Of a stretch of DNA of 21,943 nt, positions 13,201 to 20,600 are shown one piece after another. Numbering within the stretch: the stretch's first letter is position 1; every line of letters starts with the position of its first letter. The position numbers and the translations under genes are program-made. Under the pieces are notes generated by a model. That model was not told where the DNA came from. It saw only the letters and a list, made by a program, of their open reading frames with translations, and did no database searches. Source of the DNA: a virus; the IMG/VR virus record IMGVR_UViG_3300024999_000440, positions 1 to 21,943 of that record. The stretch is one strand, 5' to 3'.

Positions 13201-13502
13201 ATTGCTGATCTTTCATTTGTATAAAAAATTGAATGTAAATCATCTTTTAAACCACCAACAACAAAACATGATGATAGCATATTATTTACACCAGCATTCA
13301 TTAGGAATGGAGTTGCTGGCATCCAATATCCCTCTACAATTGTATTATAGAATCTATTTGTCCAATATTGTATTAATTCTTCTGTTTTTTCTACACTAGC
13401 AATTTTTTTCGATACTCTCATAAACATTTGTTCTGGATTTTCATTTTCTAGTAGATAATCTGATTCTAATATGTAATTTGCAACCTCATTAAATTTGTAC
13501 AT
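10296..13502 (-). CDS. nrdJ: Class II (B12-dependent) ribonucleotide reductase containing an intein
   Basis: Reduces ribonucleotides to deoxyribonucleotides using adenosylcobalamin; cytosolic. The precursor is 1068 aa, about 735 after removal of a 333-residue intein (C262-Q594). Seen in the host protein: first redox Cys in LSSCFVVGG (C79), KMGGGIGLN, the radical-site triad NxCxE formed by N260, C595 and E597 only after splicing, second redox Cys in EACNLSAHNL (C606), SGQPTGATQ and SSGVETYF, GCKGTTVYVQNSRENQVL, a TSCPD domain (about 913-1012) and a C-terminal Cys-rich tail (KCPECGEY to QRCN). These fit class II (NrdJ) rather than class I or III. The ATG at 13502 has GGAG about 7 bases upstream. 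It is followed by the MazG-like gene and preceded by an endonuclease VII-like gene. Confidence 0.92.
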   Translation of the reverse strand: MYKFNEVANYILESDYLLENENPEQMFMRVSKKIASVEKTEELIQYWTNRFYNTIVEGYWMPATPFLMNAGVNNMLSSCFVVGGLKDDLHSIFYTNERSAIITKMGGGIGLNISKLREKDAKIVSTKGKSTGPISFMKVFNTTLDVVMQARRRGAGIIVMDIYHSDIESFITVKSDHNEIKNFNISVLVDDNFMQAVKDNKDIELKSPLGYVTKTINARELFNKIVTNARYHSEPGILFGSTINKDNPCVKNLGEIDSCNACVTGDTLVLTDKGYSRIDSVLDKKVNIWNGTEFSEVTPTITNTNQKILLVKFSDGSELKCTPYHKFHVKSNLGRECYTNKVLIKDAKDLEINDKLDKYNFPIIEGEMQLENKFMYTLGVYAGDGFYNTEKNWQCISLYDVKKGLLQYIDCLNSRDEEKSDRIHVRLSNDYKPYSKEFVPDQNYSIENRLHWLAGIIDTDGTLNSKDGSIAISSIDRNFLSDIKMMLNTLGCNATLSLNKKATKKEMPFGENDTKEYQCQDCFRLLINTSNVYKLMQLQLHTNRVELIANPNRDASKFIYVTEIVNQSNIEESVYCFNEPLKHKGCFNGIVTGQCGEIPLYDNEACNLSAHNLQRYIDKNGNVDFDKLDYVTETIVRFLDNSIDINNLPDELIEKAVLLTRKLGIGVMGLNPMLTLKGLAYDSKEGRIFAKSILKRITDTAQAYSCKLIEEGRELPEGWYGSTFEEQGIRIRNLSVTSGQPTGATQLLLDEECASSGVETYFAIVFRRLMREKEYIMVNSLFRDIGNSEGWLNDNIIKEILDNSGSCQGIKGVPEKWQKLFKTSLEISWEDHIKMQAELQQVTTNALSKTINMSQNSTVEDVYKAFMMAWELGCKGTTVYVQNSRENQVLSAESPIEVNKYVPINETLDIANSVRLKVKTGCGSMWLFLIYNDEGKLCEVFSQSGSSGGCQGMTIALTRMISTMLKANVDPYVIIEQLQSVKCDVSVAAHKKDKEVGKSCGDGIAKQMIKFLNGELKPSKDIIIKTVKPLQIESNKDEKFKCPECGEYTLTKYDGCVQCTKCTYQRCN
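11721..12719 (-). mobile_element. LAGLIDADG intein inserted at the radical cysteine of the reductase
   Basis: Residues 262-594 of the reductase precursor. Block A is CVTGDTLVLTDKGY at the N-terminus with nucleophile Cys. Block B is LKCTPYHKFHV with the Thr-x-x-His pattern. Two LAGLIDADG motifs, TLGVYAGDGF (about 377-386) and WLAGIIDTDG (452-461), indicate a potentially active homing endonuclease. The C-terminal block reads VYCF then NGIVTGQ, followed by Cys as the +1 residue. The last residue is Gln instead of the usual Asn and the residue before it is Gly instead of His, a known but atypical class of C-termini. The insertion point lies between A261 and the catalytic Cys. Confidence 0.9.
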
Positions 13503-13551
13503 ATATTATCTCCATTCTTATATATTATTTATTTCTATACTCAGAACTTTA

Positions 13552-14013
13552 CTATTTCATAAATCTTTTTAAAAATATATCGGGTGTAGCTATCCCTAAA
13601 ATATAATCCGATGCTCTTAACAATAAAGTTGGATCATCTTTAAAAAATCCTAAACCCTTATTACAATTTGCACATAACATTCCTCTAATTCTTCCACTTT
13701 GATGTGAATGGTCTATCCCTAAATTATCTATACTTCCACATATAACACATACTTTATTCAATGAATCATATTCTTCTTTTGAAATACCATAATTAGATTT
13801 GGCTTTTATAAATGCAACTTTATCTTTGTTTTTACCTACCCATGTTTTTTGACTTTCTTTTGCCTTTTCTTTATTGTTTTGATAATATGATTTACTTTGA
13901 TTTTTAGAACATTCTTTACACCATGATGTAGGTTCCCCTTTATTTTTACCTTTCTTCTCAATGTAAAATTCAGATTCTTCTTTAAATGTTTCGCATTTGG
14001 GACATTTTTTCAT
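13552..14013 (-). CDS. Endonuclease VII-like nuclease (His-Me finger)
   Basis: Predicted DNA nuclease of the recombination endonuclease VII family, 153 aa. An N-terminal zinc-ribbon-like part, CPKC (4-7) with WCKEC (31-35), is followed by a basic linker. The catalytic His-Me domain shows CVICGS (89-94), LGIDHSHQSGRIRGMLC (98-114; D101, H102, H104) and CANCNKGLGFF (114-124; C114, C117, N118), closely following the family pattern. In T4 this family resolves branched DNA; free-standing phage copies can also act as homing nucleases, and this one sits directly before the intein-bearing reductase gene. The ATG at 14013 overlaps the TGA of the previous gene (ATGA) and has GGAG just upstream, so translation is coupled. 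Confidence 0.82.
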   Translation of the reverse strand: MKKCPKCETFKEESEFYIEKKGKNKGEPTSWCKECSKNQSKSYYQNNKEKAKESQKTWVGKNKDKVAFIKAKSNYGISKEEYDSLNKVCVICGSIDNLGIDHSHQSGRIRGMLCANCNKGLGFFKDDPTLLLRASDYILGIATPDIFLKRFMK

Positions 14014-14306
14014 TCTTTCTCCTCTTTTACTTCTTCATAACTCTTTAAGAATATATTAATCTTACAAGGATAAATTTCGCCATTTATACCTGTGATCAAC
14101 ATATCTTGTGGAGTGAAACGCATCATTCCTTCAAGTGTAGGAATTAAATAACATTCATCATTTTCATGAGTAACTGGACGACCACTATAATTAAACGACC
14201 AAGGCATATCACATACTATATTTGCTCCATTATTTCTTCCATATGTGAGAAATTCATCAAATGTGATTGCCTCAATTACTACTGGTTTCTTACGATATTT
14301 CGCCAT
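14010..14306 (-). CDS. PGDYG-like phage protein, 98 aa
   Basis: A small protein family common in phages, function unknown. The N-terminus MAKYRKKPVVIEAITFDE and the C-terminal IPTLEGMMRF then GINGEIYPCKINIFLKSYEEV match the recurring pattern KKPVxIEA ... TLEG ... GxxGExYPCKxxIFxxxYE of PGDYG-like proteins. The ATG at 14306 has AAGAAGG 9 bases upstream. It ends in TGA overlapping the ATG of the endonuclease VII-like gene, so the two are coupled. Confidence 0.75.
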   Translation of the reverse strand: MAKYRKKPVVIEAITFDEFLTYGRNNGANIVCDMPWSFNYSGRPVTHENDECYLIPTLEGMMRFTPQDMLITGINGEIYPCKINIFLKSYEEVKEEKE

Positions 14307-14361
14307 TTATTTTTACCTTCTTTCTTATAAACTATACGATCAATATCTTCTTTTATCTTAT

Positions 14362-14613
14362 TTACTTCCAATGATTATTCTTCTTCAATATCTCAATAAC
14401 GTCTTTAGCATAATCCTCGTCAATATTAATCACTAAATATTTATTATCAGTTTTCTTTCCAAACTTAACTCTGCTAACTCTAATATTTTTAATAATTCTA
14501 GCTAAATCAATGCTATCTTGTTCTGATGTGTGTTTATATAAATCATCTTGTTTTATGACTACATATTTGTTAAAGTCAATTCCATGTAAAGAAATATTAT
14601 TTAAATTATTTAT
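14362..14613 (-). CDS. Hypothetical protein of about 83 aa, no canonical start codon
   Basis: An open frame ending at TAA 14362-14364 encodes a protein-like sequence: NISLHGIDFNKYVVIKQDD, a helix (IDLARIIKNIR), RVKFGKKTDNKYLVINID and a C-terminal helix ending NNHWK. No ATG, GTG or TTG lies at its beginning; the frame is closed by a TGA at 14623-14625. The best candidate is ATA at 14611-14613, which overlaps the TAA of the preceding gene and would give MNNLNN. ATC at 14617-14619, 7 bases after AAGGTG, is an alternative. The gene fills what would otherwise be an empty 300-base gap between two genes, which supports it. Function unknown. Confidence 0.5.
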   Translation of the reverse strand: MNNLNNISLHGIDFNKYVVIKQDDLYKHTSEQDSIDLARIIKNIRVSRVKFGKKTDNKYLVINIDEDYAKDVIEILKKNNHWK

Positions 14614-14807
14614 ACAGATTGTTCATCACCTTCTTTCTTAACAATAAAATGATCTGGTGCTTGCCAATACCATTGATATTGATTAAATTCACCACAAATA
14701 TTCTTAAATTTCATATAAACTTGCTCTACATCAAGTGGTGCTAATATTCTCAAACAACTAGAAGATTTTTCACACTCGATAAATTTACACATTGATATGT
14801 TAGCCAA
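14610..14807 (-). CDS. Hypothetical protein with N-terminal Cys motif, 65 aa
   Basis: No named family. The N-terminal CKFIECEKSSSCLR (7-20) is a three-Cys motif seen in many short phage proteins; the rest contains aromatic-rich QYQWYWQAP. Start: an in-frame TAA lies just upstream, so translation begins at TTG 14807 or later (ATG at 14792). AGAGGA is 14 bases before the TTG, a rather long spacing. It begins 3 bases after the preceding gene ends, so coupled translation is likely. Confidence 0.65.
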   Translation of the reverse strand: MANISMCKFIECEKSSSCLRILAPLDVEQVYMKFKNICGEFNQYQWYWQAPDHFIVKKEGDEQSV

Positions 14808-14810
14808 TTG

Positions 14811-15014
14811 TTAATCTTCAATCCTCTCATTTTTAATATCAAAATATTCGCCATCATACTCTCTTGGAATATTTCTTTTATAATAACCAATTTTACCTGT
14901 GTCTTGCTCAAAACAATGCATATAATTAATTTTATCATGATAATTTGATTCATATTCTTCTTTAGATATTTCTATCCACTTTGATCCATCCATAGCATCT
15001 GTTAGAATTTTCAT
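14811..15014 (-). CDS. Hypothetical protein, 67 aa
   Basis: No family recognised. It begins MKILTDAMDGSKWIEISKEE and is acidic, with aromatic residues (CFEQDTGKIGYYKRN, EYDGEYFDIKNER). The ATG at 15014 has AGAGGTG 7 bases upstream. A 13-bp hairpin (15038-15086) lies just before this ribosome binding site and may influence expression. Confidence 0.72.
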   Translation of the reverse strand: MKILTDAMDGSKWIEISKEEYESNYHDKINYMHCFEQDTGKIGYYKRNIPREYDGEYFDIKNERIED

Positions 15015-15037
15015 TATGTATCACCTCTTTTGATTTA

Positions 15038-15086
15038 GCAAGAATTTGATTGGTGATTCTAATAATCTATGTGATCAAACTCTTGC
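15038..15086 (-). promoter_or_regulatory. Long RNA hairpin ahead of the 67-aa gene
   Basis: On the minus strand GCAAGAGTTTGAT (15074-15086) pairs with ATCAAATTCTTGC (15038-15050) over 13 positions, one of them G-U, around a 23-base loop. The stem ends about 9 bases before the AGAGGTG ribosome binding site of the gene at 14811-15014. There is no T-run, so it is not a simple terminator. It could act as a control element, mRNA processing site or partial barrier. Confidence 0.55.
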
Positions 15087-15133
15087 TTTATTATGATAAT
15101 TATTTTATGATTTGTGTTTCTTAATTATGTCTG

Positions 15134-15280
15134 TTAACCAATCTTTTTATAATATGTAGTTGTATTGGTTAGATTACTTTTGCTGAACATAAAATTTGCT
15201 TTGTCTTGGGAATTGTATTCTTGAGAAGTGCAAGTAGTCCATTGACCATCGATGCGATTGATGAGTTTTGTGGGATTCAT
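15134..15280 (-). CDS. Hypothetical protein, 48 aa
   Basis: ATG at 15280, TAA at 15134-15136. A very strong AAAGGAGGTG lies upstream (10-12 bases). The protein is short and polar, starting MNPTKLINRIDGQWTTC and ending TTTYYKKIG. It is the first gene behind the consensus promoter at 15355-15383, so it is probably highly expressed. An 8-bp inverted repeat (15135-15142 with 15164-15171) overlaps its stop codon. Function unknown. Confidence 0.7.
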   Translation of the reverse strand: MNPTKLINRIDGQWTTCTSQEYNSQDKANFMFSKSNLTNTTTYYKKIG

Positions 15281-15341
15281 TTTTGTTTTTCACCTCCTTT
15301 GATTAATATAGTTTATTTATTGAGATTAAGATGATTGTTTT

Positions 15342-15348
15342 ACCTCCT
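15342..15348 (-). promoter_or_regulatory. Shine-Dalgarno-like sequence at the predicted 5' end of the mRNA
   Basis: AGGAGGT lies 6-12 bases downstream of the TATAAT box, so it would be at or within a few bases of the transcript's 5' end. No ATG, GTG or TTG follows at a suitable distance, and the real ribosome binding site is 50 bases further on. Such 5'-terminal sites are known in Firmicutes (cry3A STAB-SD, phage SP82) to bind 30S subunits and protect mRNA from decay; the same role here is an inference. Confidence 0.45.
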
Positions 15349-15354
15349 GTGAAT

Positions 15355-15383
15355 ATTATAGCATGTGGGGAATGTGATGTCAA
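15355..15383 (-). promoter_or_regulatory. Perfect consensus sigma-A promoter reading left
   Basis: TTGACA (15378-15383) and TATAAT (15355-15360) with exactly 17 bp between them, on the minus strand. An A-rich stretch containing AAATAAAATT stands 2 bases upstream of the -35; the same ten bases stand near the -35 of the other promoter at 5065-5093. The predicted start is near 15348. It would drive the 48-aa gene and the small genes beyond, possibly through to the reductase. No terminator is evident between the helicase stop and this promoter. Confidence 0.88.
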
Positions 15384-15415
15384 GGAATTTTATTTTAGTA
15401 TTCAGATCAATAGAT

Positions 15416-17671
15416 TTAACGAAGTAGTAATTCTTTAAGATGTGTCTTTCTATTGAAATCTGCTTTTTTCTTAATAGCCCTATTTACTGTTTCTATTTCT
15501 CCAAAGTGAAATACCTTTTGTTTTGCTCTCGTTTGCGATACATAAATCAGATTACTATTGAGCATAAAGGTATGAGCTTTAGGGGTAATCATAATAACCT
15601 TTTCACATTGACCGCCTTGGCTCTTTAATATCGAAATACTATATGAAAGCTTAATATTAATCAAATCACTTTTATTATAAATAACAACTTCATCAAATTG
15701 AATAATTAATTTACCATTCTTGATTTTTACTATTTTGCCTATTTCCCCATTTGCCACAAAAGTTTTATCATCTTCATCTATAAAATCATCATTATATCTT
15801 ATTGCTTTATAATTATTCACAGATTGAATGACAAGATCATTCTCATAAAATTTCGTTTCACCAAGTTGAACGTAAATATTTCCTGATAATACGTTAGGAT
15901 TTGCTATAGGTTGTAGATGTTTATTTATAGCAACAGTTCCGTAATCACCTACATTATAAGATGATAAAATCATTATATCTTCTTTGGAAGTTCCAGATGA
16001 TAATAGTTTTTTGTATAGGGCAACCACATTTTTCATTATATTTTCTTGTAACATAGGTATAAACATATATCCTTTGTCATCACCAAATATTTGTGGATTT
16101 TGAGAATTTGCTAAGAATTTTTCGCTATTTCTAGTTTTCGTTGCGACAGTTAATACTCCTCCTTCTCCATATCTGAAAATTTGAGTAAGAGAAACTATTG
16201 GAATTAGATTTGAATTAATTAGATCATAAAAAACATTACCTGCACCAACAGAAGGCACTTGGGCACTGTCGCCTATCATCAATAATTTAGTTTTAGAGAA
16301 ATCAATTGCCTCTAATAAATGCTTCATTAAAAATACATCACACATAGAAAATTCATCCACACAGACGATAGAATATGACAATTTAGATTCTTCATTATAT
16401 CCCCATACTGGAGGTTTATATAATAACCCTCTGTGGATTGTAGATGCAGGTTCTTTTGCATATTCACCAAGGATCTTGGCCGCACGACCAGTTGGAGCAA
16501 ACAAACAAAATGATTTATTATTATCGTTCAACATATCAATCAAAGATTTAGTTGTAGCGCTCTTTCCACTTCCACTAAAACCATTGAGAATGCACACATT
16601 AGAATTACACACCATAGGTAAAACTTTATGTTGTTGCTCTGTGAGAGTAATATCTCCATTATTCTTATATTTTTCAGTATCAATATTCCATTTATTATCC
16701 ACATTCAAACCTTCTAGAATTCTCTTAGCAATATATTCTTCTGTTTGATATGTTTCCTCTAATGCCACAGTTTTATTTACTTTATCAAAATGAATATCTT
16801 TATCACTTTTAACAATATCAACAAAATGCTCAATACATTTATTTGCTAATGATTCAGATTGTTTCCTTAACTCCTTAACTTCCATTTTAGTATTCCCATC
16901 ATTCTCATTTTCTTCTAATAAAAACATAATTGCTGATTTTTGTCTTTGACTAGAAGTTTGTAAATCAAAAGTAAAATCAATTGGTGGTTTTTCTCCTTTT
17001 GCTTTTGTTGCAATGCAATCTTTATTAAATTCAAGGAGTATTTTATCTGCTTTCTTGAATGAAATCCTTGATAATCCGCATAAACACATGTACGGATTGT
17101 CTTGTAATTTTTCTTTAATCTTATCAACTGAACCATATTTATCATATAATGCTTTTAATATTTTGAATTCAATAAATCCTTTAAATTCTGTAACTAACTC
17201 TCCTAATACAAAATTCTCAATAATTTTCCTTTTGATTACGTCAAATCTAACTTCGCCAATATTGTATAATTTCTTTAGATCAATATCATCTAAACGATTA
17301 TTGATAACTCTATCAATAATGTCTGGATATTCCCTCATCACTTCATCAACCTGACTATTACTATCTAATATGCTTTGTAAAAACAATCTAGTTGATGTCT
17401 CTGTTTTAGGCATATCCCTTCCTATATTAATTACTTTATACGATATTCCATTTTTTCCTTCCTTTTCTTCTGCTTTTATAGAGTATTCTATACCTGTTTC
17501 AAGATCAGGTAAATTTCCTAGAATGCTGACATTGCCATATGTGTTTTTTGTTATATGTGGATATTTGGTATCATCAACTTCTAGAGCGTATATTTTATAA
17601 TCATCTGTATTGTAGGGGTTTGCGACTACGACTCCCTTGAATTCATAAATTATTTTATTTTTACTTGCCAA
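15416..17671 (-). CDS. RecD2-like ATP-dependent DNA helicase
   Basis: Predicted superfamily 1B 5'-3' DNA helicase, 751 aa, likely part of phage replication or recombination. N-terminal OB-like region (about 5-85), then helix-hairpin-helix-like LYNIGEVRFDVI (135-146) and DNPYMCLCGLSRISFKKADK (191-210), as in RecD2. Motor: Walker A GFSGSGKS (364-371), FAPTGRAAKILGE (391-403), Walker B CVDEFSMCD (437-445), motif III LLMIGDSAQVPSVGAGNV (463-480), QIFR (497-500), and motif VI region SYSISILKSQGGQ then VSQTRAK near the C-terminus. Start: TTG at 17671, 7 bases after GAGGTG; no ATG is better placed. The polymerase stop codon abuts this TTG, and the ribosome binding site lies within the polymerase coding end, so translation is coupled. 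No partner RecB or RecC is visible. Confidence 0.88.
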   Translation of the reverse strand: MASKNKIIYEFKGVVVANPYNTDDYKIYALEVDDTKYPHITKNTYGNVSILGNLPDLETGIEYSIKAEEKEGKNGISYKVINIGRDMPKTETSTRLFLQSILDSNSQVDEVMREYPDIIDRVINNRLDDIDLKKLYNIGEVRFDVIKRKIIENFVLGELVTEFKGFIEFKILKALYDKYGSVDKIKEKLQDNPYMCLCGLSRISFKKADKILLEFNKDCIATKAKGEKPPIDFTFDLQTSSQRQKSAIMFLLEENENDGNTKMEVKELRKQSESLANKCIEHFVDIVKSDKDIHFDKVNKTVALEETYQTEEYIAKRILEGLNVDNKWNIDTEKYKNNGDITLTEQQHKVLPMVCNSNVCILNGFSGSGKSATTKSLIDMLNDNNKSFCLFAPTGRAAKILGEYAKEPASTIHRGLLYKPPVWGYNEESKLSYSIVCVDEFSMCDVFLMKHLLEAIDFSKTKLLMIGDSAQVPSVGAGNVFYDLINSNLIPIVSLTQIFRYGEGGVLTVATKTRNSEKFLANSQNPQIFGDDKGYMFIPMLQENIMKNVVALYKKLLSSGTSKEDIMILSSYNVGDYGTVAINKHLQPIANPNVLSGNIYVQLGETKFYENDLVIQSVNNYKAIRYNDDFIDEDDKTFVANGEIGKIVKIKNGKLIIQFDEVVIYNKSDLINIKLSYSISILKSQGGQCEKVIMITPKAHTFMLNSNLIYVSQTRAKQKVFHFGEIETVNRAIKKKADFNRKTHLKELLLR

Positions 17672-20600
17672 TTAATACACCTCATAATCAAATAATATAT
17701 CTTCTATTTCATTTGTTTTTTGCCATTTTCCACCTATATTTTTTGTTTTAAACTGCTGATTGAATTCATTTACCTTTAGTACACTAAATAATTCGAATGG
17801 ATTTTCTACATATATTTGTGGGTCTTTCACTTTTGTTTTAACTTCATCACCAGTCTGTATTTGTCTTAACGTAACGTATGGTTTTCTTTTATCATTATAA
17901 GTAGTATAATCAACAACAATATAATATTTGCTTCCAACATTTTCATTTACATATACAACATATTCTAAATAGTCTTTTTCAAATTTAACTTGTTCCTTAA
18001 CTGATAGAGGTTTATCTTCAATATTATTTGTACACTCTGTAACTAAACCAACTATATCCAATTCTTTGTATAACGCTGTCGTTTCCTTATTACTATACTT
18101 TTTTAGTAATTCTTCAGTCAAACCCATTTCTTGTATTTTTGACTTATTGATTTGTTTCACTCCATTTAACTTTTCAAATATATCTAGATATTGCAATAGT
18201 TTTTTATTTTTGCCGAATTTTTTAAAGAATCCCAAACCAGTTAATATTTTTAGTTGTCTCAAATTCGCAGATGTTTTTGTAAAGATATCTGTTAACAACT
18301 GAGCAAATGTATTATATTTATTATCTCTTAATTCATACAGTTCGGTTGCTATTTTAAAACTACAATATTTAATACTTTCTATGCCTTTATAAATAGTATT
18401 CGTTTCTTTATTAAAAGTGTATTCTCCAATAGATTTTCCAAACTCGATTGATTTAATCTTAATACCTTTTTCTTTTGCTAGTTCAGTACCCATTTGTATA
18501 TCTTCTTTATTTGCAACGTTATTTAAATATGCTGTAGTAAATTCAAGTGGGTAATATGTTCTAAGTCTAGTACACGCATATCCATTCATCGAATATCCAG
18601 TGGAATGATTATATCCAAATTGATATTCCGAGCTGTCATCGATAATTTGGAGAAATTGTTTTGCTTCTTCTTCTGCTATTTCTCTTGGTTTTGAAGACTT
18701 ACCGCAATACCCTTCTAATATTTTAGGTAATTGTTCGTTCAATAAATCTGTGTCTTTTTTACCAATTGCTCTCCTAGTAGTATCTGCAAGAGATCCATTA
18801 AATCCACAAATATCTGTTAAAAACTTAATTGTATCTTCTTGATATACTAAAAATCCATTATTTTGATTTAGAAGTTTATTAATTTCTTCGGAAGGATTTT
18901 CATTGATTTCCCTTGCTATCAATTTATCTCTATAACTTTTACCAGAAGGTCTCAGACATGCGTTAACTAAAGACATATCATTTATTCTTTTCGGTTTAAA
19001 CTCCTTTAATAAAGAAAAAGAAAAATCACTTTCGAACTGAAATACACCAATTTTTGACATAATCATATCATTCCATACATTTTTATCGTCCCAGTCAATC
19101 TCATGAGATTTTAAATAATGAGAATTAATATATTTATATGTATCTTTCATTATACCAACTGTTTTTAAACCCAATATATCAAACTTAACATAATTAAGAG
19201 AATCAACTGCTTTCATTGCACATGTAGAGACTGGAAAACTTTCATCTCCACCACTATAAAATACACCTAAATTGTCTTGCAATGTGATTGGAGAACCTAT
19301 CATTCCGCTAGGATGATGTCCTTTTGAAATAATTGTACCCTTAATACCATCAAAGTAATAAAATAAATCTTTATTACTTTCTTTTAAATCTTGAAAATTT
19401 TGATACAACTTTTTGGCTTTAATATTAGCTTTTTGACTTCTAATTTGGTTAGCATATATTTCGTGATTGTCAAAGTCAACTGATGATTTTTCTAGATCAA
19501 GTTCTTCTAAATTTACTTCAGATTGTATTATGTCGTTGTATTCCTTGAATATCTTTTCATATTTATCCTTAATACTAGCAACTGCATCTAAATCCTTGTA
19601 ATCCAATCCTTTAGCTAATACATCAATAGTACCTCTATCTTGAAGCGTACCAAATTGTGCTATATAAGATGTCTTAGAAGATCCAAACTTTTTAATAATA
19701 AATTCATAAACCTTCGCTCTGTCTTTTGGTGCAAAATCTATATCTATATCTGCTAAACTTACCCTATCAGCATTACAAAATCTTGAAAAAACTGTTTCCC
19801 ATTTTACAGGGTCAACATCAATAATATCTAATATATATGCAATAGTGCTTCCTCCAACAGAACCCCTGCAAAAACCATAAGGTATATCATTCAAATTGCA
19901 ATAATCAACTAATTCAGACATAAACAATAAAAAACTTTCCATTCCTTGATTTTTAAATGCTAAAAATTCTTCTTGTATATTTAGTTTATATTTAGGATTT
20001 TTATTATCTATCACTTTTTTATTTATTTTATCTTGATATTTTCGCATTATTTCGTCTTTAAATAAATTAGAAACATTGTCTCCATAGAGATTTGGATATT
20101 TGAATGTTTTGTCAAGTTTAAAATCCTCTATTAAGTCTGAAAATTTATTTGTATTTTCTATAGCTTCTAAATATACTTCTTCTGGTAGTACATTCTGAAC
20201 TCTAAATTTGCTAATTAATTCGTCTAATGTTTTCCATGTTAAATCAAATTCTTCCTCAAAACTATTATCTGTCTCGTTTGTATCTGTATTTTCATCTTCT
20301 TCAATTTTTGCTTTTTTCTTTTTTGAGTAATCACTATTTTTTGATTTCTGTAAAATCTTTCTACATGCGGCTTTGTATTCAGTAGATGAATGGGTGTCTG
20401 TTCCTGCTATTAACGGGATATTATATTCTTTACTTAATTCCCATAATAGAGCATTGTATTCCTTTTGATCATTGCAGTCATGATACTGTATTTCTAAAAA
20501 GCATCTATCGTTATTTTTAGCTAACCAATCTAAATATATTTTAAAATAACCATCAGTATCTTTTCTCTTTTTCCATAACATTGATGCTAGACATGCAGTT

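Noticed and set aside
14750-14953. Minus-strand frame of 67 codons overlapping two small genes
   Set aside because: It lies in another frame across the junction of two genes with better starts and composition; a shadow frame.
15135-15171. 8-bp inverted repeat TAACCAAT/ATTGGTTA as a terminator
   Set aside because: The loop is long (21 bases), the stem is AT-rich and no T-run follows on the minus strand; noted only as an overlap with the stop of the 48-aa gene.
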